Assembly: GCA_023213395.1 (NCBI GenBank)
Contig: CM041465.1
Coordinates: forward strand, 151,163,741-151,227,740
Direction of reading: 5' to 3'
DNA length: 64,000 nt
Origin: Cycas panzhihuaensis
Taxonomy: Eukaryota > Cycadophyta
Part shown: piece by piece, positions 1 to 13,536 of the stretch
Layout of the letters: each line of letters begins with the position of its first letter
Numbering within the stretch: the stretch's first letter is position 1
Program-made: the position numbers and the translations under genes
The notes under the pieces: model-generated
Seen by the model: the letters and a program-made list of their open reading frames with translations, nothing else
Databases searched by the model: none
What the model was told of the DNA's origin: nothing

Positions 1-875
1 CTTCATAGACTACATGGCCTTTCAAAAGTTATAATTAGTGGCATGGATCCCAAATTCACAAGTTACTTTTGGAAGGAGTTGTTCAAATTAGTCGATACTA
101 GCCTATACATGAGCTCATCATACCATTTGCAGATAGATGCCTAGATAGAAATAGTTAATAAATGTGCAGAGGGATACTTAAGAAACTTCATATCAAATAA
201 ATAGATGCAATGACATTGATGGCTCCATCTAGCAGAATGGTAGTATAACACCACATACCATGCAGCAACAAAATATTCACTATTTCAAGCAATATATAGG
301 TATGAACATCCATCATTCTTGAATTGGCTAAATATGTCTAAAGTGTAAATAGTCCAAGAAAACTTATAATAGATGCAAGAAACAATTTGAATACTAAAGA
401 ATAATTTGGAGGTAGTGAAGAATAAGATGAAACAACAAGCAAATGAAAAGAGATTTGAATGGAGTTTCGAGATAGGAGAATGGATATTCTTAAGACTCTA
501 ACCCTACAAACAAATATTAATAAAATAAAATAATTGATATAAATTATCACCAAGATTCTTTAGATCATATCAGATCAAGGAATATATAAGGGAAGTGGCA
601 TATCAGTTAAAATTACCACTAGAAAGTAAAATCTATAATATCTTCTACATGTCTTATTTAAAGAAAAAGTTAGGCAAAAAGGAGGCTTCACAAACAAATT
701 TCCTAATACTAAATGAAGAAGGAATGATGATAGTGGAACTTGAGGGGATACTAAAGACTAGGGAGAAGAATTTATAATCTAGGATAATAAAAGAATATCT
801 CATCAAATGGAAGATATTGGAGCTTGAAGATGTAATGTAGGAGTCTAAAGAATGGATGCAGAAAAATGGGCCCTT
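1..875 (+). pseudogene. gypsy-A chromovirus integrase C-terminus plus chromodomain, decayed
   Basis: This is the 3' part of a Ty3/gypsy polyprotein. The integrase core is seen at the left edge as DPKFTSYFWKELFKL (second catalytic Asp), then a TAYH..QID...EIVNKC block that matches the usual QTDGQTE motif carrying the catalytic Glu. The GPY-like domain follows near 540-680 (LSPRFFRSYQIKE..., then KIYNIFYMSYLKKKLG). The chromodomain is at about 745-845 (ILKTREKNL, stop, SRIIKEYLIKWKILELED). Several stops interrupt the frame. The chromodomain and the LTR directly downstream mark it as a chromovirus. The rest of the element lies left of the window. Confidence 0.85.
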
Positions 876-918
876 ACTAATGTTTTAAGGGCAAAGCATG
901 TTTTAAAGGGGAGGAACT

Positions 919-1503
919 TATAACATTCCAAAAATCTAGTCAAAACTATGCCATGTAACCATTTAAATTAAAGGCCTCTAAATGAGGATTCTAATAGTTC
1001 AGACGAAAGTCAATTATGACATCTGTATCAAAAGTTATGAGCATTTAAAATTAACCTGCTAGTTTTATAGAAGTTCTAGCCAACTTCTATTTAAGTGGTA
1101 TTAAGGATAATATCACCCAGTTTGGTTATTTTTTAGTTAGAGTATTTTGATCACTATATATAGGAAGTTTTGGCTACATCCCAAACCATCTTCAGAGGTT
1201 CTTTTGGATATGTATTTTCAATTTAAGGTTACAATTAGCTTGCCTATTTGGGGGTTGTAGTTTGGAGGGTTTCTCACCTCGAAGAGGAAATCTCACTTCT
1301 TCAAGAAACACTGGTATTTTATTATAATTTTGCTCTAATTTTGGTATTATTTAATAATAAAGATTATTATTTACTTCTATGGATTTTATAATTCATGTTC
1401 CTTATTTATTTTCCTATTGAATAATATCTAGTTATTATTTTTTGTGGATTATTACCTAGATTTTTTAGGAAAATTATTGTAAGAGTAGAACAAGATTGCT
1501 ACA
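919..1503 (+). repeat. gypsy-A 3' LTR
   Basis: A purine tract AAAGGGGAGGAACT ends just before 919, as expected for a polypurine tract. The LTR then opens TATAACATTCC (TG decayed to TA) and closes GATTGCTACA at 1503. The length of about 585 bp fits chromovirus LTRs. Its 5' partner is outside the window, so the ends rest on the terminal motifs alone. Confidence 0.7.
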
Positions 1504-1504
1504 C

Positions 1505-1690
1505 TCTATAAACTAGTTTTTCATCTAAAGTAGCATTTTCTCTAATGTCATCAAATTCATCTTCGATAAATTCCCATATATCTTTAGCTATGAAGATTGG
1601 ATTCATTCTCTTACTCTAATTAAAGAAGTTGGTTCCATCAAATTTAGGTATGATCATGTTCCTAAAGTTTATTGCCATTGTAAATTTCAC
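1505..1690 (-). pseudogene. copia-A gag N-terminus, truncated by gypsy-A
   Basis: The minus strand reads IIPKFDGTNFFN, a stop at a Trp position, then KRMNPIFIAKDIWEFIEDEF. This is the conserved start of plant copia gag (DGTNY..W...M...L...D+W+++E). The frame stops abruptly at 1504 where gypsy-A begins, so gypsy-A inserted into this gag. The rest of copia-A would lie left of gypsy-A, beyond the window. Confidence 0.75.
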
Positions 1691-3725
1691 TATCTTTAGT
1701 GTACTCCAAAAGTTTAAATGTATTTGTATACTATCTACCTAGGAGGTTTCTAATCTAGAGTTCTAAGTCTTAGGGTCTCTAAGGAATGCTCTCAATTGTT
1801 ATCCTATCTAATGGTACCTACCCACAAGTGGTAAACTAGGGACCTAATATACTAGTACACAACATGTAAAGAAGGTCAAGGACCCCCTTAATTTATTGAT
1901 CCACCTACGCCAAACTTATGCCTAGTAATAGATCTAACATTGAGAACTTGACCAACTAAGGCACTCACCCCCTTTAGGTCTAGCTTGGTCTCCAAACTCC
2001 AAAAGGAAAAAAGTACTCCACCTCACCCTATTACCTATTACACCTGATAGCTAATAGTTTCCTCAATAACTTAAAGTACACCAAAGGCATGCATGACAAG
2101 GTAACTTTAAGGGTCCTAATTATTCCCCTTATAAGGCTAGAAAAATAGGGTGGTTGATTCGAGAGTTATCTTATTAATATGTAAAAATTAATATTAATTT
2201 TGGTCTTCTTTACAAATAAGGTTCCTTTTACCAAAAATTAAAAAACTTGAAAATAAATGAAATAAAATTAAATTATATGATACTAAATGAAATAATTTAA
2301 AGTGGTAAAAGGATTTAGAGAGCTCTTACTTGTGAAAGTTTGACCCAAGATTCTTTGCTTTACTTTCAAGAGTAAATCTACATAAAATCAACTATAAAAC
2401 CTTTATGAGTTGAAACAATAGACTAAAATCTGCTAATAATAGTTAGAACAATAATGTAGTATCAATATTCTTAAAGAAACTTGAAAATAGCTTTAAAATA
2501 ATGAAAAAATACTCAAGTAAGGATCAACCAAGTAGGCCAACTTAGGTAGCTTAAAGGTCCTATAACATAGCTTCAAATTAATCTCAAACTAATTTTGAAT
2601 TAAAGACCTCCAAATAAGCTTTTTGACAGTTCAAACCATTCAAAAAATAGACTCTGGATAAAAACGTTATTGCAAAAATAGTGAAGACACCTCTTTATGG
2701 CTAAAAATCAAAAGAGGGGAACCTTAAGCCCCTTTGGAAAATAAGCCCCTAGTCATTAGTCACTGCACGTGACCACTTACTAATGGAAAAGGGGGCTACA
2801 GATTTCAAAAACTATGAAATCTAGTTCATTCATTTAAAATCTAAAATTATAAAATAGAGCTTAATGTAATTTCAAATCCATCCCTTTTTCAAAAAATAAG
2901 GTCATGTGGGCATGACAATGAAGCCATCAATTGGCAGGCAAGGGGGCTAATGGAATCTAAAAATTATCAAATTTAATTGAATTTATTTTAAAAATTAGAA
3001 AAATAATATAAAAAATCAAATTAATTTATATGTAAAACTTGCGTAACTCATCTATACATAGAAACATAGATTTTAATTTATTAAATTAACCAAAAAATAG
3101 TAAAAAATTTCTTAAAAACTTATCAGTATCCCTATATTAGCTAATTAATCAAGTTATGCAAAAAATTTTAGATTTTAATTATTAAAAATATAAATAAATA
3201 GTGAAAATTTAAAAATGACGATGGGGTTTTTGTGAAACCACAAGATAACTAAGCTTCAGAGGACGAGATCTCATAACTAGAGTAATGAAATCTCAATTCA
3301 TCCTCTCTATTACTAAGAGAACACAACTAGAAATAAAATAATTAGTTATATGCTATAGTTTTGATCACCTATCAGAAAGCTAGAGCTCGTTGAAATAAGG
3401 GTAGCTTGATAATTCTAAAATAGAAACTAAAATGATTAGATTTAAATAAAAAATCTCTTAAATATGAGTTAGATTCCTTTAGGGTCTATGCCAGCCTACA
3501 TACGATTAATAAAACTATAAAAAAAATGGAAGTTGATAGATTGTGATAGCCATGCAGGTTGTACAACTATACGCAGGTCACACAGATAATAAAATACAAC
3601 GTAATATATAAAAATCAAATAAAAAAACTATATATTAAATTTAAATATTGATAAACAAAAAAATATTGAGAAGGAAAGTAACACCCCTACAACGCAATTC
3701 CCTGATATATGGTTCCTGCAACGCT
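1691..3725 (-). other. copia-A 5' leader, no gene recognised
   Basis: About 2 kb between the primer binding site and gag of copia-A. It is AT-rich, with no open frame I can assign. Long untranslated leaders of this kind are common in plant copia elements. No captured gene was recognised on either strand. Confidence 0.5.
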
Positions 3726-3737
3726 GCTCTAATCCCA
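3726..3737 (-). other. copia-A primer binding site
   Basis: The minus strand reads TGGGATTAGAGC, close to the TGGTATCAGAGC complement of initiator Met tRNA. It sits 2 bases inside the LTR edge, which fixes the element's orientation as minus. Confidence 0.75.
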
Positions 3738-3739
3738 AA

Positions 3740-4044
3740 TGTTAGAATGAGGGTAGAGCGAAATGAAGAATTACAAAGTCATTATAAATAAATCAAATAT
3801 CATTAACAATAATTTCTAAATAATGGCGATGTTAAGAGAGCACCTTTAGGCCATGAGGCCTATTTAAATAATTGAGATATTAGACTTTCCCAACATTTAC
3901 TGATATTTGGTATTAAAAAACACCATTAAAATAATAGATGGGTGGGTCAGCTAGGGTGGTTGGAGTCAGCTCTACACCACCCAATGCTAACATAATTTTA
4001 AGAATCCTAATTAATGAACATTATCCAATAAGTCCTTCCCTACA
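3740..4044 (-). repeat. copia-A 5' LTR
   Basis: On the plus strand it starts TGTTAGAATG and ends CCCTACA, so on the element strand it runs TGTAGGG...CATTCTAACA. It contains a TATTTAAATAG TATA-like box. The outer flank from 4045 is gypsy integrase sequence. The edge beside the primer binding site is secure. The outer edge rests on the TG..CA rule and on where the gypsy homology begins. Confidence 0.7.
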
Positions 4045-5480
4045 ATATTTTCTCTCAACTCTTGATTATAGATTTAGGAATGAAAATTAACTTGCCTTCT
4101 TCATCCAATATTAGAACTTCTATTTGTACTAGAATGTGTTCTCATATTTTTTTCTTCAAGCAATAGACATGGAAATTATTATGTATCATGGTGGAGGATC
4201 AAACTTTCAATACATATTCCACTTGGCCTATCCTTTTTTACACTTGATAGGGTCCATAGAAAGTTGGGCTAAGTTTTCCTCTTCAAATAGTCTTAAGAGA
4301 AATTTTCTTATAAGGTTATAAATAAATATATACCCAATTACTCGTGTTAAATTCCCTTTTTATACAATGTTTACTTGCATGTTATTTCATTATGTTTTTA
4401 TACTATTATTAAGTATTCTTTTAGAATTTATAAAGTATCTAAAGTTTCTTGTAAATACTCTCCAATTATTACTACATGATTATACTTTAATACCCATTCT
4501 TTAAGTGATGTTTGATTATAACCATAAAGGGCCTTAAATGGGAATATTTAGATGGTTATGTGGTACGTGAAATTAAACCAAGCTTCTATAAGATGTAGCC
4601 ATTTGACTCATGTATTGTGTTTATTAAAGGCATAATTCCTTAGGTATCATTCTAAGTATTTGTTGAACACTTTAATTAGTATATCTATCTATGTATGATA
4701 ACCAGTACCCATGGCTATTATGGTCCCTCCCTATTTAAATAGTTCTTTCTAGAAGTGACTCCTAAATTTAGGATCCAATCATAAATAATTATATGTGGTA
4801 ACCTATGTAGCCTATGTATCTCCTCCATAAATACCTCTATAATTTTGAGAGCCTTATAGTTTAATTATATGACAATAAAATATATAAACTTTATCAATAT
4901 GTCAATTATCACAAAATTTATGTTTTTACCTTATGATATAAGTAATCTTGATATAAAGTCCATTCTATCACTTTCTGATTTTTATTAATAGATACATAGT
5001 ATTGTAATATGCCTAATAGGGCTATATTCTCATATTTATTTTCTTAATAGAGTGAATATTTTACTATGTATTTATAAATATCCTTCTCTATACCCCTCTA
5101 GAAGAATGATTGTATATTCATGAGATATATCTTTAAAAAAAATGATATGACTTACATTGGTACTCTATGACACTCTTTCATGATTTTTGTCTCATGCTTA
5201 GAATCTGTATCTAAAATGATTCTTCCCTTGTAATAGATGGGATCATTTCTCTATTCAAATTTATTGCATATACCCTATTGAATATCTATGATTATCACTT
5301 ATATTTTGGTGTTTTTTAATATATTCATACTAGAGTTGTATTATCCAACTAGGAGTTAATATAATTTCTACACATAGTTATTCTCCTTCTTCTGTATGGT
5401 AGAGAATATTAGGAATGATGTTTAGTTTTCTCTTATTATAGATCATTTTAAAGTCATACATTTATATTTTGCTAATCTAT
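4045..5480 (-). pseudogene. gypsy-B RNase H end and integrase, decayed
   Basis: Read on the minus strand from right to left, the remnant has these parts. First is an RNase H tail near 5400-5480 (QRLAKYKCYDF-like, then a YKKGKLNIIPNILS-like block). Next is the integrase N-terminal zone near 5180-5240 (YYKGRIILDTDSKHETKIMKECH). The core follows near 4560-4770 with AMGTGYHT..IDILIKVFNKYLE and WFNFTYH, and the GPY-like end at about 4130-4320 (KLSPTFYGPYQV, then NNFHVYCLKKK). Many stops are present. Copia-A is inserted at its C-terminal end. Confidence 0.75.
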
Positions 5481-6772
5481 GTTTTGTTGTTTGGAGGGTG
5501 TTTCCTAGCTTTTAAGAATGACATAAATATAGTGACATACAGGTAAGTACAAGTATGCTTTACTACTCTTTCACCTTATTGATTTGATATATTATATTTT
5601 AAATAGTGGAGTATGTTTTGCTTACTTATCTGATTGTTTACCCATATCCCTATAGCCAATGACGAGTACGACTTTAGTCTATGGTCGTTAGTCTAACCAT
5701 TGGGCTCTCTTAGCTAGAAAAGTTATCAACTTCCCCCTTTGCAACATTGTTTTTTCCTTTATTTAGATCCACTAGGCCTTTTATTTCATCTTAGACCATC
5801 TATTCTAGATTGCCTCTAAATTTAGCATCCCTTATTGATGGGTTATTGGCCAAATTGCATTGATTTTTCATTGAAAAATGGTATCTATTACCAAACTATT
5901 ACTATTTTTGCCTGTAATAGCAATATCATGAATATGTTTATGGTATGACTATTACTTATCCAAATTTGGGTTTGTCAATAATAGTTAGCTTATTAATGAT
6001 GGTTTATAAATCCTAGTCATATTATGTCATCCTTAAGTTATCCCTTGTTAGATTTGGATTGCCCAAAAGGGCAAAATCTTACCCAAATCTCCCCTTTTCC
6101 ATGTGGATTTACCTCAAACCATGAGAAAAACTTCTAGTTTTAGTCCATGGTTTTCCTCATATTATGGGATGAGAACCACCCACCCCACACCTTGGCCTCA
6201 TCTATAAAATCCCCTCTTTTTCCATTGGAAGGGGGAGGAGACCAAGATATATTAAGACCCTATTATTATGCTACCAAAATTGTCCTAAGATTTTGATAAC
6301 CTTACTTTACTTGCTAGTATTCCATTGAGGCTTCGAGGGTAACATACCAAGTTGTTATTAGAGACCCTTGAAAGAGATATTTGTAGCTATTGGCCCCACT
6401 CTCTAATAGGAATAGGTAATCCTTCTCCACTATTATGGATGATTATTTCTTTACTTCTCATTTTCCCATTTCTATGATATGTTTTATGCTAAATGGTGGA
6501 GTTTATGCTGGTCTCTTTGTGGTATTCTAGATCTCTTGTGCCTTTGTAATTTTCTTCCTCTACTACTTATCTTTTTCTTCTATATTAGTTGTACAAGTTT
6601 TAAAGAAAGGAAGGTGGTACTTAAGTATACTTAGGGAGTCTACATATAGTGGGGTACAAGAGCCATTCTAAAGGTTTTCCTCCATTCCTATTTGCTTATC
6701 ATTTTCTCTTGGGTAGCAATTCATTTATTTTTGAGATTGCTTAATATTGTTTCAAAAAGTGGGTATCTGTCT
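5481..6772. other. unassigned AT-rich block, possible decayed LTR or promoter
   Basis: No coding homology was recognised here on either strand. Near 6202 the plus strand carries CTATAAAATCCCC inside a relatively GC-rich patch, followed by a purine-rich stretch. This resembles the TATA region of an LTR, but no matching second copy was found in the window. Confidence 0.3.
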
Positions 6773-7961
<1,189 letters not shown>

Positions 7962-8940
7962 GTTGTCCACTTTTCTTTTTAAAAGACCATCTTGGCTTGT
8001 AGGATCTTAACTTGGTTGCAGGAGGCAAAATGAAGCTAACAAGTGCTCCAAGTTATCAACCAACTCTCCAAGCAACTCTGTAATAGTCATTATGATGATG
8101 ATTATCCAAAGAGGTGAGGCTATAATGTTGTTGTTGTCTTTTGCTTCCATTTTTAAGTTTTCTTCCTATACTTTTTTCTATTATAAACAAATTTAGCAAG
8201 TAGAAATGATGTCAAATTTGCTTTAGATTAACATAGTAACCCCTTTTGTTGCCATTTATTTCCATTAGAAGACACTTAGTAAGTTGGGAAGAGGCTTCAT
8301 GTAACAGACAATCAACCACACTACCAAGTGTATTCTTGTTGGTTTGATTCATTGTTGGCATCATATAAATAAAATAGAAGGGAAAGAAGTAAAAGAATAT
8401 GAAAATTTCTTATATTTGTTTGGAAAAGAAAAAGAAAGAGATTCGTACTTTGTTTCTCATCCTCTCCATTTCCCCTTTTTTTCTCTTATTTTTATTTAAA
8501 GTGAAAAGCACAAGAAAAAAAGAGAGAGAGAAAGGAAAAGGCTTTCATACTTATTCCCTCTCTTTCTTTCCCCCAAAAAGAAGAAAGATAAAAAGGAAAA
8601 AAAAAAAAAAGAAAGCATTTTCTTTTCCTTGTTTTCATCCTAACTAATTTGCATTTACACTGATAGTAGGAGAACAAGATTGAACTTGTGTATACTAGTT
8701 AGCATAAACCTAAGATATGAGGAGGGATTGCTTCTTTCAAGTCCTAAATTTATAAGGGGATGTTACACAAAAACTATATTAGGGTGTAGATTCATTCAAA
8801 AGAGAAAAGAGTATATATTTTATATTTAGCTATGTGTATGAATCTCCCTTTTAGTCAGCCTTAGGTTTTATTAAATGAAATGAAAGGAATGAAACACAAT
8901 AAGTACCCTTAAGATACCAATAGGTCCAAGCCACGAAGAA
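7962..8940. other. unassigned block with purine-rich low-complexity stretch
   Basis: No gene was recognised. 8399-8640 is an A/G-rich, then C/T-rich low-complexity segment that happens to be open on both strands, and I do not consider it coding. It lies just past the integrase end of the Tat element and could hold that element's 3' untranslated region, but no polypurine tract or LTR end could be assigned. Confidence 0.35.
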
Positions 8941-8949
8941 TCAAAATTT

Positions 8950-9865
8950 TGTATGCTCTAAGCTTTTGCTTCACCTTTTCCTGCATCAATACTTAGTCAT
9001 AAAGTTAAATTTTTTGTTTATAGTACATGACATATCAAAATATTATTTGACCTTGGGTTGATGTTCATGAAACTTTCCTTTAGCATCCTACCTAGTCTCA
9101 TCTAAGGCTAGTAAATTTTATAATCTTTTAGATATTAGTAAGATTCTTTCTTTAGATCTAGTAAGCTACAAGTTATTAAAGGTGAGGTTGGAAGGTAACG
9201 AACTTTATTTTTCATATGCTAATAAATAGGAGGAATATCTAATTTCTTATTTATTAGTTATTATATCCACCCAAAGTGCTTTAAATATCTTGATATGCCA
9301 ATACCTTTAGTTTTACTTCACTATCCTCTTAAGAATCCTCATCAAATTCTTATTTGTAGATTCTACCAATTTACTATCTAATAACAATTGAGTAGGAACC
9401 CTAAACCTTGGTGTTAAAGTTTATTCTAAAAACTTAACCACTATTGCAACACTTGTCCCTTTATAGGGAGTGGCTTTAAACAACCTTAAGTGGTAAGGTA
9501 GTTAATCCCTATTTACTTATGACTTTTTAGAAAATTGAAAAATTTCAAGATTTAAGAAATGCATCCTTAAATATGATTAGCTAGAAATACCTAACTCTTA
9601 TAATCTTATAAACTATAGATTTAGCTGTGACATGGCCTCTACATAGGCCTTCATGGAATTCATTGAGTATCAATCTTGCCTCTTCCTTTTTTAAGCATTT
9701 TAACAAAATATCATCATATCCTTTCCTATAAAAGTATCATTTAATTAAGACATATGGTTTATATTTTAACTTTAAGGATAACCTCCCCTTTATATAGGGA
9801 CCTAGGGCAAAAACCATTCTTGAGGTAGAAAATTATATTTTATGAAAAAGGATCAAATTTAGTAG
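8950..9865 (-). pseudogene. Tat-lineage gypsy integrase, decayed
   Basis: Minus-strand peptides match plant Tat-type integrase. The zinc-binding N-terminal part is near 9520-9660 (HEFHEGLCRGHVTAKS, then YKIIRVRYF, resembling the GGH...KI.R.GYYWPT motif). The core follows near 9320-9450 with VVKFLE, PRFGVPTQLLLDSKLVE (catalytic Asp region) and, to about 9250, LKVLAYQDI. Weak tail sequence reaches about 8950. Numerous stops and frame changes mean no functional protein. It lies downstream of, and collinear with, the RNase H and RT at 9990-11242. Confidence 0.7.
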
Positions 9866-9989
9866 AATCATCAACTCCTTATACTTTAGTTAAATCACTT
9901 GTTTCTATACCACTTATTTCTATACTGTGTTTTTCCTATTCCTCTCTAACTTTCATGAGTTTCTCTATTTAACTTTTTTAAATTAATTG

Positions 9990-11242
9990 ACAAAGACCTT
10001 AACCCTTTACCATCTTAGTTGGTTTGACCTCTAACTCAAATTATTGGATCTTATCAAGCCACTTGGCCTATATTCATGTTAGCTCTACTTAATTTAGCAT
10101 AATTTTAACTAGGGATTAGGGCACAAAGGCCACTATGTAATTATAAATAATATAAGATTTAAAGTATTCAATTTCTTTCATCAAAACATATGCTTATTTT
10201 TTTATGGTATTATACCTCAACTAATAATCTTTAAAAGGTCTACTTATAAATGACACTAGTTTTTCTTTGTCTTCACCATCTTTCTAAACTAGAATAAGTG
10301 CCTTTTGAGGCATATAAATGTATAATAAAATATTTTTCAAATCCAAGGCTCACTAGTGTAGGAACCTTGGTAATCTAATCCTTGATCTGATGGAAGGATT
10401 CTTTAGCCTCATTTATCCATTTGAAATTGACATCCTTATGTAGTAGGCCATTGATGGGTAAGATTATCCTCACAAAACAAAGAATGAGTCTCCTAAAAAT
10501 GTTTATCTTTCTAAGAAAAGACTAAACCCACCTTTTGTTAGTTGATAAGGATAATTCTCTAATAACTCTAACTATATCTAAGTCAATACATGTTCTATTT
10601 TCAGTCACTATATGCACTAGATTTTTCCAATAGTAACTCTAAGAATTATCTTCTTAGGATTCAGTGAGATCTTGTATTATTAATATCTTTGATATACTAA
10701 CCTTAAATGTTCTATATGACCCACTCTCTTCTTAGAGAATACGGTTATATCATCTAGATATATTATAATTAGAACTCTAATCAACCCTTGATAGTATAGT
10801 CTATGGCTCTTTGGTATGTGGCTCCTACATTAATCAATCTAAAGGGAATTTTTTTGTATACAAGTGTCCTTGAAACCATGGTAAATGTTGTTTTATATCT
10901 ATCTTCCTTGGCTAATGAAATTTGATTATAGCTTTAAAAACCATCTAACAAAGACATAAATTTTGATTTCATGATCATATGAAGGATCTATCCCATCCTT
11001 GATAATAGGTAGTTATCCTTCATAAAGCCTTTATTTAAATTCCTAAAATCAATGCAAAGTTGGATATCCCTATTCTTTCTTCTCACAAATATTAAGTTAG
11101 CTACCCCTATTGAAAGTCTAACTAAAAAGACGATTCTTATATCTCTAATTTTTTAAAGTTCATTCCAAATTAGATTTTTTATTTTAAGATTCATGATCCT
11201 TTTCTTCTATCTAAAAGGATTTACTCCTAACTTGAGTGGAAT
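9990..11242 (-). pseudogene. Tat-lineage gypsy RT (C-terminal part) and RNase H, split by copia-B
   Basis: Reading leftwards from 11242: IPLKLGVNPFR, then NLIFVRRKNRDIQLCIDF with RNLNKGFMKDNYLLSRM, LLDGF*SYNQISLAKEDR, a PFRLINVGATYQRAID block and YLDD-like residues near 10750. These are RT motifs in the form typical of the Tat clade. The RNase H follows near 9990-10260 (KQAYVLMKEIEYFKSYII, then AKWLDKIQ.FELEVKP). The frame is heavily broken. The RT N-terminus continues without loss at 18327 on the far side of copia-B, so both parts were one polyprotein. Confidence 0.85.
11238..11242. repeat. target site duplication of copia-B, left copy
   Basis: GGAAT directly precedes the left LTR. The same 5 bases follow the right LTR at 18322-18326, a perfect 5-bp duplication as expected for LTR element integration. 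Confidence 0.93.
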
Positions 11243-11693
11243 TGTTAGAAATATTAATATTATCATTCTGTTCTATTATAAAGTTCATTTTATAATGTTT
11301 ACTTTATGTTAATATATTATTAATTAATTATATGGTTTGGTGAAATGGGCAACTACCTATTTCAATAAACCTCTATCTTCTTAATAGGATCTTTTCCTAG
11401 AATTTAAGAAGTTAGATAAGTTAGGTAGGTTGGGTTGATGTTAGTTCCATGAAACCAGGGTAAGGCTGGCAATATTATACATGAGAGAGGATGAGATCCT
11501 CACCTACAATTGTACATCATTAAATATTATTATAATAAAACTATATATTTAGGAGGTGGTTTTTATCCCCACTAGGGTTTTCCACCTGTCAAATATGGTG
11601 TATTTATATTAAAAAGATTTATAGATTTATGATTTTATTACAGGAGATGATGATGTATATTTGTGAATGCAAAATAAATCTCTCTCTCTAACA
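11243..11693 (+). repeat. copia-B 5' LTR
   Basis: Begins TGTTAGAAATATT and ends CTCTCTCTAACA. 451 bp. The full length aligns with 17859-18321. Confidence 0.95.
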
Positions 11694-11704
11694 TGATATC
11701 AGAG
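11694..11704 (+). other. copia-B primer binding site
   Basis: TGATATCAGAG abuts the LTR and differs from the initiator Met tRNA complement TGGTATCAGAG by one G to A change. Confidence 0.9.
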
Positions 11705-13536
11705 TAGGGTATTCCATATTTTGAAGTCTAATCTATCCTCAACAAGATATAAACACTGTCATAGGAGTGTATGACTTGAATCTCTAGAAAAATAATTGAA
11801 TCTACAGAGTTCATTCACAGAGGAAACAAAATCATAGTACCTAGCCCGTAGATATTATTCTTATATTCGATCACTTGTGAAGGATTGAAATGACTATCCA
11901 CAATTAAGGAACAAGACTATCTAGTATAACACCCATAGTCTATATAAGCATTTGTATAAAAGAGAATAGAAAGAAAACCCTAGTGGTCATCTTTGAATGT
12001 CGAATGACCATATAAAGAAGGCATTCTTGAAGAATTCAGTTAAAAAGAAGAAGATTGCATACCCTTGTCTAGTTGTTAGAGGTTACCCATACTAAAAAAA
12101 AGAGATGCCATTTTCAAATCAAGGATAGGTGTTGGTTTTGAGTGTTTGCATATAAATGGGTTGATACCCAAAGCACTGGAACTTCTACATCTTCTGGAAG
12201 ATTTTAACTCCAATGAGATAAGATGCAAAGGAGTGCAAATGATAAACTATCCTTACATCTACATCTTCAACTTTTATTTGTAACTCAACTTGAAGAATCC
12301 CCCGCAGAGCATAATGTGGAGACGTCCACGTACTAAGGATCTTGAAGATGCCATTTGACACGTAGATAGAGATGTAGACGAGAGAAAATCCATCACCACA
12401 ATCCTACACTCTATTTCCATAAAAAATTCATTAGAAACCTTATACTCTTAGGGTTAATTTGTTAATCTTTTTTTTTTTTTTTTGGGTAAACGACAAGTTT
12501 TATTCAATATGGTGAAATATTTTTGTATTTACAAAAATTATTAAAATTGATTTATTATGATTTCAGATTCGCAACCTTAATTTTTTTTTTTTTAATGCTT
12601 TAAATTATATTAAACTAAATTGAATTCTTTTTTTGGGTCTACCAAACCCCTTCACACTAGGCCCCTGGTCATGTCAGTCCCTGATATGACCTTAGTCCAA
12701 TCTTGAAATGGGATTAATCCCTATTTCATTCTTTTTCTATTTTATAAAAAATGGACCTGTGTTTTTTTTAATATAACTTTATCATGTGGAGTCCAAATTC
12801 AATTATGAAAGATGCATCAAATTTATGGTTCAGACACAAATATTTTGACTAGTCAATCGAGCTACTTAGATGCCATCTTAACCTACAAAATCTCACCTGA
12901 AGTCAAGCTTTCTATCATGACTAGGTAAGTCAAGGTACGTGATTTTAATTTAGAATTTTCTTTATAATATTTTATGATTATTTCCTTAATTCAATACACA
13001 ATAAATTATTTAACAAATTCATTATTTAACTACATTAATTTTTATATAATTATCAATTATTTCATATGGTTTATTAAATTCACAATCAAATCACTATAAT
13101 TTGATGCAAATGATGTTATAAACATGAAAATTTTTATATGTTTGATTTAATTTCTCAAGTGAATGTTTAAATTTTACCTCTTTATTATTGACAATCATTT
13201 TTTAATGTGCAAAAGGGCTTATTGTTTTAAGTTATTTACAAAAATTACTAAATTTAATTACATTTATGCTTACTTTATAATAAAAAAATTTTAATGTTTT
13301 TAAGGGGATTTTCAACCCCCTCATTTCTTCACATACTACATAATTCACTTATAGATACTTATGAATATCTATTTACATATAATTAATGGTAATTTTCTTT
13401 AATTTTAAAAATGTAACTATTACGATTATATTTAATTATGACTTAATACTTATATGTTTTACCTTCTTGTTTCATTATCATTTCATTTAATTAAATAAGA
13501 TCTCTAGTTATTAGTTTTATTTCCATAATAGAACTC
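11705..13536 (+). other. copia-B untranslated leader
   Basis: 1.8 kb between the primer binding site and the gag start. It holds T-rich runs near 12470 and 12580 and a more GC-rich patch at 12640-12720. No open frame and no captured gene were recognised. Confidence 0.6.

Noticed and set aside
8399-8677. Overlapping plus and minus frames rich in Lys, Arg, Phe and Ser
   Set aside because: The segment is A/G and C/T low-complexity sequence without a motif. Being open on both strands reflects composition.
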